A stretch of DNA of 64,000 nt from JAVVSK01 sp036654235 (lineage in GTDB: Bacteria > Bacillota > Clostridia > Christensenellales > CAG-138). The notes under the pieces were generated by a model, which did no database searches, was not told the DNA's origin, and saw only the letters and a program-made list of their open reading frames with translations. This document shows, one piece after another, positions 17,182-26,125 of the stretch. The DNA lies in NCBI GenBank assembly GCA_036654235.1, contig JAVVSK010000007.1, positions 1-64,000 on the forward strand, written 5' to 3'. How positions within the stretch are numbered: the stretch's first letter is position 1; every line of letters starts with the position of its first letter. Made by a program: the position numbers and the translations under genes.

Positions 17182-18615
17182 TCAATCGGGAAACAACATG
17201 TTGATTTCGTTGTCATCAAGGAGCAACCTACAAATATTTTCCGCATCCTTTGGGCAGGGGTCGTTCTTATCGGTTTCGATAAGACCAAAGTCCATGAAGC
17301 GCGCTATAGCCGTTATCCCGCTTAATCCGGAACGGACGAGGGCGCGCGCTTCATCTTTATCGAAGCTCATTAGCCCCTTCACCCGATAGTGTTTACTTGC
17401 GTAGCAAGTAACATTGTCAAAATGCGTAGTAATTACGGAAAACGATGGTTTAGCGCTAAGGAGAGTTACTAGGCGGCGGGCGAGAAGGGCACCCTCATCG
17501 GGGTTCGTCCCGCGCGCAAACTCATCTATCATTATAAATGAGTCCGCGCTCATATGCTTCAGAACCGTTTTTAGCGCGATAATTTCTCCACCAAAAGACG
17601 AAAGCGATCGCGAAACATCCTCTTTGTCTTCGTTTATCATAAATATATGCGAGAATACAGGCGTTTTAAACGATTCAGAAAACGCGAAAAGACCCGCATG
17701 GACGAGGAAGGAATTTAGCGCGAGAGTTTTAAGGGCAACGGATTTTCCACCCATGTTTGCCCCTGTTATAACGGTTGATCCGCGCGCGAGAGAGATTGAG
17801 ACCGGCGTAAACGAAAGACCTTTTTGTTCTAAATTTTCTTTTATTTCGATATTTATCATTCCTTTGGCTTCAAAGCAGTTTGAATTGAGAACGGGCTTAA
17901 CCGCGTTATATTCAATAGCAAGGTGCGCGCGGGAGATAGTAAAATCGAGCTTTGCGATGGATTCTATGTTTTTTTCAACGTCGTTGAGGTATGGGCGAAG
18001 CTGTATAGTTAGCTCGGTGAGGGCTATTTCTTCCTCATTTTCCTCGAGAACCGCCAACTCTTGCCTTTTATTAATAAGATCAGTCGCTTGCGCGGGGAGA
18101 GCTGAACGAATTTTAACTTCGAGAGCACGTTTTTCATCGCGTATAGGTTTAAGCTTAGAATTCATTTTTTCGCTTATAAAAAAACTTGAAAGTCTGGATC
18201 CGTCGGGATCTATAAGCTTTAAAGCATCTTCGCATCTAAATATATCTATTTTTTTAAACTCAGCAGTAGCCGTCATCTCGTCAAAAAGTGGAGCGATAAT
18301 TTCGAGCTGTAAAAGAAAGCGCTTCAACTCAAACATCTCAACTTCGTCTAAACTTGAGCCATGAGCGCGCGCAACGGATCTTCTTATATCGCGAAGCTGC
18401 ATAAGCGATATTTCAAGCCTATTGACAGCTTTTCCGGTTGTTTTAATGGCTTTTATCGCCGCTTCGACATTGTCAAGCTCAATTTGAAGCTCATCACGAT
18501 TAAAAAAACGCGGACGCTTTATAAGCTCCGCACCATAGGGAGAGTTTGCGCGAAGAAGTCCAAATACGTATGAAAAACCGGTAGCATGTTTCATTCCGTC
18601 CGATATGGTTAGCAT
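17182..18615 (-). CDS. kamC: MutS-like ATPase, KamC-type aminomutase reactivase subunit
   Basis: A 477 aa protein ending in a MutS-type ATPase but lacking the mismatch-binding domain. Helical clamp-like region about 40-250; Walker A GANMGGKS at 285-292; Walker B and signature FIMIDEFARGTNPDEG at 360-375; H-loop TTHFD at 396-400. Such MutS-like proteins paired with a KamB-like P-loop protein are annotated as the reactivase of lysine 5,6-aminomutase (KamB/KamC) in lysine-fermenting clostridia. It overlaps the KamB-like gene by 7 bases. No kamD/kamE, nor any other lysine-fermentation gene, lies in the window, so the client enzyme is not shown here. The KamC name rests on recalled similarity and pairing. 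Confidence 0.68.
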   Translation of the reverse strand: MLTISDGMKHATGFSYVFGLLRANSPYGAELIKRPRFFNRDELQIELDNVEAAIKAIKTTGKAVNRLEISLMQLRDIRRSVARAHGSSLDEVEMFELKRFLLQLEIIAPLFDEMTATAEFKKIDIFRCEDALKLIDPDGSRLSSFFISEKMNSKLKPIRDEKRALEVKIRSALPAQATDLINKRQELAVLEENEEEIALTELTIQLRPYLNDVEKNIESIAKLDFTISRAHLAIEYNAVKPVLNSNCFEAKGMINIEIKENLEQKGLSFTPVSISLARGSTVITGANMGGKSVALKTLALNSFLVHAGLFAFSESFKTPVFSHIFMINEDKEDVSRSLSSFGGEIIALKTVLKHMSADSFIMIDEFARGTNPDEGALLARRLVTLLSAKPSFSVITTHFDNVTCYASKHYRVKGLMSFDKDEARALVRSGLSGITAIARFMDFGLIETDKNDPCPKDAENICRLLLDDNEINMLFPD

Positions 18616-19601
18616 TTGTTCACCTCGTTCATAACGTTTAAAACAGGAATATTATATTTAGCGAGAGCGTTTTTCATGGTATTTTCAAAATTTGTTGCGT
18701 TAAAACCCGTGCCGTAAGCGGAAAATGGGTTTATCGTTACACAAACGAGTCTTATAGGTTGTTCGACCATAAAACAAATATTCTTTAACGCTAGCTTTTC
18801 GAACATAGCTTCGCTCAGCATTATTTTAGTGGGATCGTCCGCGACAATCGTCATATTTTTAAATCTGAAAAATTTTTCGGCTACCGTACCCGTTATAGCG
18901 CCGAAGCAGCGGACGTATTTAATAAACGGAAAATCGATGAGCATATCCAGCCCATGCGTAAACTCAATTATCTCGCCGTCATTTATAGCGACGGGGGATG
19001 CGCGTTTTTCTATATCGGAGAATCCGGAAAACCCGGGTAACGAAAACAAATTTACCGCGTAGGCTGTCTTTTTTACAACAGAGTCAAGACCTTTACTTAA
19101 AGATGCGCCCGTAGAGAGTATCGCCCCATCAGAAAGTTTAGGTACGCTAAGGCTCTTTCTGCTTATAGCCCCATCAATTATAACGCGAGAAACCCCAAAT
19201 ACACAGAGCATTTCGCAGAGTTTCATGAGCGAATCTACAGTAGAGGGTCCGGATAAAACAACTTTCCCCCCGCTCTTTGCGCGAGCGACTATAACTTCAC
19301 CCATAGCGGTATAAACGCCGGTCGTCATGAGAATTTCTTTAGTTATATCGGAAAGTCTGAGGGCGCTTACGCTGGTTGCGATAATCGTATCTTCGCGGAC
19401 GTAAATTTCGGGCTTTTTCGTCGCGGTAACGATATCTACCTCTTCGCCATCGCTCCCGATAGAGGTAAGCGCAAATCCGAATTCGCCATGGTCATAAAGC
19501 GCTTTAACGCATGCGTTTAGTACGGTCGTCTTCCCGGCATTTTTGCACATTCCTGCAATTGTCAATGTTTTTACATCGCGTATAAGTTCATATAAATTCA
19601 T
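18609..19601 (-). CDS. kamB: P-loop protein, KamB-type aminomutase reactivase subunit
   Basis: A 330 aa protein with an N-terminal P-loop, GMCKNAGKTT, at residues 17-26, matching the opening I recall for KamB proteins. The rest shows Gly-rich strands such as GGKVVLSGPSTVDSLM and RVIIDGAISRKSL, typical of a nucleotide-binding fold. It overlaps the PHP gene upstream (4 bases) and the MutS-like gene downstream (7 bases), so the three are translationally coupled. Proposed role: with KamC, ATP-driven exchange of inactivated cobalamin cofactor in lysine 5,6-aminomutase. A different client is possible because kamDE is not adjacent. Confidence 0.68.
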   Translation of the reverse strand: MNLYELIRDVKTLTIAGMCKNAGKTTVLNACVKALYDHGEFGFALTSIGSDGEEVDIVTATKKPEIYVREDTIIATSVSALRLSDITKEILMTTGVYTAMGEVIVARAKSGGKVVLSGPSTVDSLMKLCEMLCVFGVSRVIIDGAISRKSLSVPKLSDGAILSTGASLSKGLDSVVKKTAYAVNLFSLPGFSGFSDIEKRASPVAINDGEIIEFTHGLDMLIDFPFIKYVRCFGAITGTVAEKFFRFKNMTIVADDPTKIMLSEAMFEKLALKNICFMVEQPIRLVCVTINPFSAYGTGFNATNFENTMKNALAKYNIPVLNVMNEVNKC

Positions 19602-20299
19602 CGCTTTTCACCGATCTTTTTTAAAAACGCATTGACGCTTCTTTCGGGTAAATCGATAAAGCTTTCGCGTTCGAGTATCGAGTCTAAATTATGCGCATCG
19701 GATGAAAAAAGAGTATGATACATAGAGACATCTATTGAAATCGGAAGTCCATTATATATCTCTACCGTTGAAAAGTTGAGGGACGACGGTATAAATCCCA
19801 TATTTATAAGAATAGAGTTCGAAGTACGATTTATATGTGCCGGGACGGTAACTCCGCCGAGATTTCGGACGAGGGTGCAAAGCTTATCTATAGACAACAT
19901 TGTCGATTGAATAAGGAGCTTATCAAATGTTCCGATAAACTCATCGTTTTCATCTAAAATATTTTGCTCTCCGAAGAATTTAGGCTTATTTTTTACGTTC
20001 GGAAGAGCTTCGTTAAGAGCGGCGGAAAGTTCAAGAGCGACAGCAACCGAGGGCATATAGCAAAGAACATGAACTTCCTCAACGCTTTCCGCTTCGATAG
20101 CGGGGATTAAAAGAATATCAAGAGAATCCGCTATAGCTTTAATAGGCGGAAGGTTAAGGGCAGAGTTATGATCGCTAACGGCTATCATATCAAGCCCTTT
20201 TAACTTTGCCATATTGACTATATTGTTAGGCGTCATTAGCTCATCGCCGCATGGCGATAAGCAAGAATGAATATGAAGATCCGACGCGAATCTACTCAT
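19598..20299 (-). CDS. PHP-domain metal-dependent phosphoesterase
   Basis: A 233 aa PHP-fold protein. The N-terminal metal motif is DLHIHSCLSPCGD (residues 7-19); VSDHNS follows near 41-46; IPAIEAESVEEVHVLCY, VPAHINR and SSDAHNLD supply the remaining ligands. Such PHP proteins hydrolyse phosphomonoesters or small RNA/nucleotide substrates; some relatives are RNase AM-like. It overlaps the DRTGG gene and the KamB-like gene by 4 bases each. In other Clostridia the PHP and DRTGG proteins often sit beside hydrogenase or redox-sensing genes; here they are in a separate convergent operon just behind a hydrogenase locus. Substrate unknown. Confidence 0.85.
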   Translation of the reverse strand: MSRFASDLHIHSCLSPCGDELMTPNNIVNMAKLKGLDMIAVSDHNSALNLPPIKAIADSLDILLIPAIEAESVEEVHVLCYMPSVAVALELSAALNEALPNVKNKPKFFGEQNILDENDEFIGTFDKLLIQSTMLSIDKLCTLVRNLGGVTVPAHINRTSNSILINMGFIPSSLNFSTVEIYNGLPISIDVSMYHTLFSSDAHNLDSILERESFIDLPERSVNAFLKKIGEKR

Positions 20300-20640
20300 T
20301 GCTCCGCGGGCTTTATATGAAGATCATGCATTATACCGCAAACAGCGTAGGCGGAAAGCGGAGTTTCGATTATTGCGACGGATTCCTCATCCGCCTTATC
20401 GACGGAAAACTGTTCGGTTGTCATTCCCTCGGGCACTATTATACAAGCCATCTCGTGTAGAGATGCAATCGCGATTACGTTAAGATGCGTCTGTACCGTT
20501 ACCCATGCGCACCCGGAGGCGCCGCGCGCCATTACGAAACTCAAAAGATCGCATACAAGTCCACATTGGATTTCCGCATCTGCCCCAAAAGTTGTCTTGA
20601 GTTTACCCTGTACCGCATTGCAAAGTTCGCTAACTTTCAT
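20296..20640 (-). CDS. DRTGG-domain protein
   Basis: A 114 aa stand-alone DRTGG domain, recognised from CDLLSFVMARGASGCAWVTV and THLNVIAIASLHEMACIIVPEG. The domain was named from phosphotransacetylase and CBS-protein families and is thought to be regulatory, perhaps ligand-binding, but its function is not established. It overlaps the PHP gene by 4 bases, so the two proteins probably act together. Start chosen at the first ATG, 10 bases after the membrane protein stop. Confidence 0.78.
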   Translation of the reverse strand: MKVSELCNAVQGKLKTTFGADAEIQCGLVCDLLSFVMARGASGCAWVTVQTHLNVIAIASLHEMACIIVPEGMTTEQFSVDKADEESVAIIETPLSAYAVCGIMHDLHIKPAEQ

Positions 20641-20650
20641 AAAATTATCC

Positions 20651-21883
20651 TCACTGCTGAATGAAATTTATGGCCAACGCGCCATATACGTTAAACATTA
20701 TTCCCAAAACCATTATAACTCTCTCATATCTTTCGAGCTTCCATTTTCTTTGCATAATTATATAGAAGAACGCAAAGGGTATGAGATCACAAGTATATCG
20801 CGCGCCAAACTGCCACCCACCGAGGGTTTTGTGCATACACAATAAAATTATATTGAGCGCCATCATGAGAACGATTATAAGCTGCGTAGTCTTAAAACGC
20901 TTTTTAATTATATCACGTATTATATACACCGCCATAAGTAAAAATATTGGGTTTGCAATATAGAACCAAAATCCGTTAAACCACGGGAACTTTAGCCGGA
21001 AATCACCCGTTATCTCAATCGGCCGAATGAACAGATTGTAGAGGTTTTGACCAAGGTAGGAAAAGCTGAACTGTCCATTTTGGGATTCCGTAAACTCGGG
21101 GAGATAGTTATGACCGAATTCAAGCGGGTTTCCAAAGCGGGCGTAGTTATAAAGCATATAAGATGCGCCTATCAATATCGGCGCGATTAGGCATGGGAGC
21201 TGCTTGCAGATATTTTTGAAAATGCCAAGCTCCTTATTTTCACTATAATCCTGAATAAAGAAAACAATAAACAGCACGGGGAAATATAAAAGCGACAGCG
21301 GTCGGCAGCCAACGGCGAGAGCCAACAAAAGGTAAGCTAAAACGCGCTTATTTTTAAGAACGCAGAAAATAGAAGCGAGGCAGAATAACATATTGAGCTG
21401 TTGCGCCTGAAACCAAACGCCACCGCTAGTACTCATCCAAAACGTATTAGCACCCCAAACTACGAACATGGCGATAAACGCAGAGGTGACATCTTTAACG
21501 CCCGTATGCCTTAGACATTTATAAGCAAAAACCGCGCTTATTATACAGTAACATGCATTTACGAAATTGTTCGGTGTATTATATCCGAATATGAAGGTAA
21601 GGGGAAGCATTAGTACCGAGGGGAGGGGAGGGAAGCTCACATAATATTTTCCGTTAAAAATAGCGAGTTCCAACCATGATATATTTTCTCCTAGATCCAT
21701 TCGTCCTTCACGCCAAGCCATGGCCTGTCGTGTATAACTATCCCATTGGCAGTGAGAGAATAAAGTTCCTCCTAAAAGGTCATGTATAAGAATATAACCG
21801 ACAAACATGATAAGTATCATGCAAAACATAGACCAATCAAAAGAAAATTGCTTTTTTTGTTCGTTTATCGTCAATTGCTCCAT
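20651..21883 (-). CDS. polytopic membrane protein, GT-C glycosyltransferase-like
   Basis: About 410 aa with some nine or ten predicted membrane spans. The first extracytoplasmic loop contains SHCQWDSYTRQAMAWREGRM and KYYVSFPPLPSVLMLPL, which resembles the loop of GT-C (PMT/ArnT-like) enzymes, and near the C-terminus GGWQFGARYTCDLIPF resembles a conserved segment of such families. Donor and acceptor cannot be told. It is the first gene of the minus-strand set leading to kamC. A TTG codon at 21886 could also start translation; the ATG at 21883 with a GGAAGGA site is preferred slightly. Confidence 0.6.
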   Translation of the reverse strand: MEQLTINEQKKQFSFDWSMFCMILIMFVGYILIHDLLGGTLFSHCQWDSYTRQAMAWREGRMDLGENISWLELAIFNGKYYVSFPPLPSVLMLPLTFIFGYNTPNNFVNACYCIISAVFAYKCLRHTGVKDVTSAFIAMFVVWGANTFWMSTSGGVWFQAQQLNMLFCLASIFCVLKNKRVLAYLLLALAVGCRPLSLLYFPVLFIVFFIQDYSENKELGIFKNICKQLPCLIAPILIGASYMLYNYARFGNPLEFGHNYLPEFTESQNGQFSFSYLGQNLYNLFIRPIEITGDFRLKFPWFNGFWFYIANPIFLLMAVYIIRDIIKKRFKTTQLIIVLMMALNIILLCMHKTLGGWQFGARYTCDLIPFAFFYIIMQRKWKLERYERVIMVLGIMFNVYGALAINFIQQ

Positions 21884-22011
21884 CAATGTTATTTATCCTT
21901 CCAATGTAATTATTAAACAGCCCTTCTTATCATACAAAAAAAAACATATTTTTGCAACGGCAAAGTTGAAGGGATTCATGCGTTTTGTCTGTTATTGCAA
22001 ACAGATAATAC

Positions 22012-22039
22012 TTGAATATATAACGAAAAGGGTTATAAT
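22012..22039 (+). promoter_or_regulatory. promoter of the miaB-uvrC run
   Basis: TTGAAT (22012-22017) and TATAAT (22034-22039) with a 16-base spacer, about 60 bases before the miaB start. Confidence 0.6.
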
Positions 22040-22102
22040 GGTGTATAAGATAAGAAGGTTGGAGTGTCTAAATAATGGCGCTTCTTTAAAGGTATAGTTT
22101 AA

Positions 22103-23506
22103 ATGAATAAAGAGATTTTCGTCTCTGAAACGACAATAGAAGAAAATAAAAAAATATGCACCCAAATCAAAGATGCTTTGGACGGCAAAAAAAAGAAATA
22201 TATAGTTGAATCGTTCGGATGTCAGATGAATGAGCATGATGCGGAAAAGCTCCGCGCAGCGCTTACTTTAATGGGCTACGAGAAAACGGATATTAAGGGC
22301 GATGCCGACGTTATAATATTCAATACTTGCTGCGTTCGTGAACATGCGGAAAAGCGCGTCTTTGGCAACATAGGTGCCTTAAAAAAACTAAAGGATGAAA
22401 AACCCTGGCTCATAATAGGTGTATGTGGATGCATGATGCAACAAAAAGAGGTGAGTGACCATCTTTTTAAGAGATTTCCATTTGTTAATATCATATTCGG
22501 TACGCATGAATTACATCTTTTTCCGGAGATGATGCTTTCAGTATTGAACGGGGAGCGGGTAAAGCAAGTTAAAAATATTGATGGAGAAATAGCCGAGGGG
22601 CTTCCTATTCTTAGATCCGGTACTTTTTCAACGAGCGTAAATATAATGTATGGCTGCAATAACTTCTGTACTTATTGTATCGTTCCGTATGTTCGTGGGC
22701 GGGAACGCTCAAGACGCTTTGAAGATATACGGGATGAAGTTGAAGGTCTTGCATTTAATAATTTTAAAGAGATTACACTTCTTGGGCAGAACGTAAATTC
22801 ATATCATGATAATATTTCGGGGATGAATTTTCCGCGTCTTCTTTTGGAGCTTTCTAAAATAAACGGCATAGATCGCGTTAGGTTTATGACTTCTCACCCT
22901 AAGGATCTTTCGGACGAGCTAATAGATGTAATGGCATCATGCGAAAAGGTCTGTAAGCATATTCATCTTCCGGTTCAATCGGGGAGTACGGCGGTTTTAC
23001 ACGCAATGAATAGGGGGTATACGAGGGAACGTTACCTTTCTCTCGTTGAAAAGCTCCGCGCCTCTGTACTAGATATCGGTATAACGACGGATATTATAGT
23101 CGGATTTCCGGGTGAAACCGACGAGGATTTCCGAGATACGCTCTCTCTTATGGAAGCCGTTCACTTTTCCACCGCATATACGTTTATGTATTCAAAGAGA
23201 AAGGGGACGAAGGCGGCGGTAATGGATAATCAGGTTCCTGAGGATACGAAAAAAGCGCGGCTACACGAGCTGAACGAGTTACAGGCGCAACTTTTAAAGA
23301 ACGATAACGAAAAATTTATCGGGCAAGTCGGTTCTGTTCTCGTCGAAGGTGTCGATAAGCGCGGCGAAGAAGAAACCGCCTTTGGAAAACTTAGCTGTTT
23401 TAAAACGGTGTATTTTAGCGGAGGGGACGATCTTATAGGCAAAATGGTAGACGTTGAAATAACAGATACCCATCATAATTCGCTTATAGGAAGGTCGCTT
23501 TTGTAA
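22103..23506 (+). CDS. miaB: tRNA-2-methylthio-N6-dimethylallyladenosine synthase
   Basis: This radical-SAM enzyme adds the methylthio group to i6A37 of tRNAs that read codons starting with U. The UPF0004 domain carries cluster cysteines in SFGCQMNEHD, NTCCVREHA and GVCGCMMQQ. The radical-SAM motif CNNFCTYC lies near residues 184-191, followed by the YVRGRERSR segment typical of MiaB. A TRAM domain ends the 467 aa chain. The N-terminal extension of about 35 residues is usual in Clostridia. miaA, which makes its i6A substrate, lies in the same run. Confidence 0.96.
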   Translation: MNKEIFVSETTIEENKKICTQIKDALDGKKKKYIVESFGCQMNEHDAEKLRAALTLMGYEKTDIKGDADVIIFNTCCVREHAEKRVFGNIGALKKLKDEKPWLIIGVCGCMMQQKEVSDHLFKRFPFVNIIFGTHELHLFPEMMLSVLNGERVKQVKNIDGEIAEGLPILRSGTFSTSVNIMYGCNNFCTYCIVPYVRGRERSRRFEDIRDEVEGLAFNNFKEITLLGQNVNSYHDNISGMNFPRLLLELSKINGIDRVRFMTSHPKDLSDELIDVMASCEKVCKHIHLPVQSGSTAVLHAMNRGYTRERYLSLVEKLRASVLDIGITTDIIVGFPGETDEDFRDTLSLMEAVHFSTAYTFMYSKRKGTKAAVMDNQVPEDTKKARLHELNELQAQLLKNDNEKFIGQVGSVLVEGVDKRGEEETAFGKLSCFKTVYFSGGDDLIGKMVDVEITDTHHNSLIGRSLL

Positions 23507-23518
23507 AAAAGGAGAAAA

Positions 23519-26122
23519 ATGGAAGAGAAGCTGTCGCCGATGATGATTCAGTATTTGAGGCTAAAAGAAACTTATAAGGATTGTCTCCTGTTTTTTAGAC
23601 TTGGAGATTTTTATGAGCTGTTCTTTGAAGATGCGAAAACGGCGTCTAATGAGCTTTCTTTAACGCTCACCGGAAGAAATTGCGGTCTTAAAGAGCGCGC
23701 TCCAATGTGTGGCGTACCTTATCACTCTGTTAACTCATATATAAACCGCCTAATAGAAAAAGGCTATAAAATCGCAATCTGCGAACAACTGAGCGATCCT
23801 AAGGATTCAAAGGGCATGGTAGAGCGAGATGTCGTTCGAGTAATAACGCCGGGAACGGTTATTGAGGACAATATCCTCGTTGAAAACGCGAATAATTTTA
23901 TTGTGTCTCTATTTATGACCGATAGACGTATAGGTATCGCATATTCGGACGTTTCGACGGGGGCTTTTTATGTCTCTGAATTTTCAGGAAAGTATATGGC
24001 CAACGAACTTTGCGATGAGCTTTATAGGATAAACCCGAGAGAAATAATAGCGAGCGGGGCTGTTTTAAAAAACGAGATCGTAGATAAAAGGATAAAACCT
24101 TATTACTATATTGAGGAATATTCGGAATGGACCTATGAACTTAAAAAAGCGAAGAGCATTTTAAAAAAACATTTTGGCGAACAAAGTTTAGTCGTACTTA
24201 TCGACAACGTATATGCCCTTTGTGCCGCCGGAGCTTTACTTTATTATTTGGACGAAACTCAAAAAAACGCCCTTTTGCATATTGATGCGATAAAACTTAT
24301 AAACAAAAACGAATATATGTTTTTGGATGAATTTACGAGGGCAAATCTTGAATTGACAAAACCAATGAGGAGCGACGGAAGTAAAAGGAACACGCTTTTA
24401 GGAATATTGGATAAAACGAAAACGCCAATGGGTGCGAGAACGCTAAGGATCTTTATAGATCAGCCTCTTCTCGTAAAAACCAATATTTTAAGCAGGCTGG
24501 ATGCCGTTGAGGAATTGCTGAGCGATAAAATCATGAGCGATAAAATCGCTTCCGCATTTAAAACAGTACATGATATTGAGAGGCTTTGCGCGAAAATAGC
24601 CTATAGTAATATAAACGCACGAGATTGCTGCGCTTTACGCGAGTCGCTCTTTTCTTTGCCACTTATAAAGTTATCTTTGGGAAATGCAAAGTCTGCAATA
24701 CTCGTAAAAGCGAGGGATAATATAGATGCATTAGAAGATATTTCTGAACTTTTAGATAGGGCGATATCCGACGATGCGCCGATTACGATAAAAGATGGCG
24801 GGATTATAAAGTCCGGCTTTGACGAAAATATTGATAAGTTTCGCGATATACAAAAAAACACAATGGGCTTTCTTGCAAATATGGAAGCGGAGGAAAGAAC
24901 AGCGACAGGGATAAAAAACCTTAAAATCGGATATAACCGCGTTTTTGGCTATTATATCGAGGTCGGACGTTCGAGCAGCGATTCCGTTCCTTATAGGTAT
25001 GAAAGAAAACAGACTCTTTCAAATGCCGAAAGATATGTGACAAAAGAACTGAAAGAACTGGAAAATAATATATTAACAGCATCCGAACAATGCATTGATC
25101 TCGAATATAACCTTTTCTGCTCTATAAAAAACACTCTTCTTGAGGCGATGTCGAGGATGAAGGAAACCGCGGCTATTATAGGTGATTTAGACGCATACCT
25201 CTCTCTTTCGGTGGTCGCCGAAGAAAACGGATATGTGCGTCCGGAAATTAACGAGGAAGGCGTTCTTGAGATAATAGACGGGCGACATCCGGTAGTTGAA
25301 AAGAGCCTAAACGGAGATTTTATAGCAAATAATACGATTATGGATTTTAACGAGAACCGTCTTTTAATACTTACGGGACCAAATATGGCGGGGAAAAGCA
25401 CATATCTTAGGCAGACGGCGCTGATAGTATTAATGGCTCAGGTGGGTTCATTTGTACCGGCGCGACGGGCGAATATTTGTATAACGGATAGGATATTTAC
25501 GCGGGTAGGAGCTTCGGATAATTTAGCTACGGGACAAAGCACATTTATGGTCGAAATGAGCGAGATGGCGAGTATATTAAATTGCGCAACGCAAAACAGC
25601 CTTTTAATACTTGACGAAATAGGGAGGGGAACGAGTACTTATGACGGGCTTAGTATAGCCTGGGCAACTCTAGAATATATAGCGGATATAAAAAAATGCG
25701 GCGCAAAAACGCTTTTTGCAACGCATTATCATGAGTTAACGGAGTTTGAAAACAGACTTGACGGAGTAAAAAACTATAAAATTCTAGTTAAAGAAGTAAA
25801 CGATACTGTTGTATTTTTGAGAAAAATTGCGCGAGGAAGCGCCGATAAGAGCTTTGGTATAGAGGTTGCAAAGCTCGCCGGACTTCCGAAAGCGATTATT
25901 GATCGCGCAAAAACGGTTCTCGCCGCCCTTGAAGAGGCGGATATAAATAAACAGAGTATTAGAAATATAAACATGGACGCTGTATTGGACAGTGGCAAAA
26001 AAACAGAAGTGGAAGAAAAAATCTCCGGCATAGTAAAAGGGCTGGATCTAAACAATATGACACCCCTTGAAGCCATGGCTATGCTTGGAACAATAAAAAC
26101 AATTATTTGGAATGAGGATTAA
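23519..26122 (+). CDS. mutS: DNA mismatch repair protein MutS
   Basis: It recognises mismatches and small loops and recruits MutL. The 867 aa protein has the mismatch-contacting Phe-X-Glu in FRLGDFYELF near the N-terminus, connector and clamp domains, and the ATPase with GPNMAGKSTYL, the signature DEIGRGTSTYDG and the H-loop ATHYHELTEF. The C-terminal tail runs about 65 residues past the ATPase core. An AAGGAG site lies 12 bases after miaB, and mutL follows 3 bases later. Confidence 0.97.
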   Translation: MEEKLSPMMIQYLRLKETYKDCLLFFRLGDFYELFFEDAKTASNELSLTLTGRNCGLKERAPMCGVPYHSVNSYINRLIEKGYKIAICEQLSDPKDSKGMVERDVVRVITPGTVIEDNILVENANNFIVSLFMTDRRIGIAYSDVSTGAFYVSEFSGKYMANELCDELYRINPREIIASGAVLKNEIVDKRIKPYYYIEEYSEWTYELKKAKSILKKHFGEQSLVVLIDNVYALCAAGALLYYLDETQKNALLHIDAIKLINKNEYMFLDEFTRANLELTKPMRSDGSKRNTLLGILDKTKTPMGARTLRIFIDQPLLVKTNILSRLDAVEELLSDKIMSDKIASAFKTVHDIERLCAKIAYSNINARDCCALRESLFSLPLIKLSLGNAKSAILVKARDNIDALEDISELLDRAISDDAPITIKDGGIIKSGFDENIDKFRDIQKNTMGFLANMEAEERTATGIKNLKIGYNRVFGYYIEVGRSSSDSVPYRYERKQTLSNAERYVTKELKELENNILTASEQCIDLEYNLFCSIKNTLLEAMSRMKETAAIIGDLDAYLSLSVVAEENGYVRPEINEEGVLEIIDGRHPVVEKSLNGDFIANNTIMDFNENRLLILTGPNMAGKSTYLRQTALIVLMAQVGSFVPARRANICITDRIFTRVGASDNLATGQSTFMVEMSEMASILNCATQNSLLILDEIGRGTSTYDGLSIAWATLEYIADIKKCGAKTLFATHYHELTEFENRLDGVKNYKILVKEVNDTVVFLRKIARGSADKSFGIEVAKLAGLPKAIIDRAKTVLAALEEADINKQSIRNINMDAVLDSGKKTEVEEKISGIVKGLDLNNMTPLEAMAMLGTIKTIIWNED

Positions 26123-26125
26123 ACT

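Noticed and set aside
17414..18364. Long plus-strand frame opposite the MutS-like gene
   Set aside because: No family features and Ser/Arg-rich composition typical of an antisense shadow; the minus strand holds clear Walker motifs.
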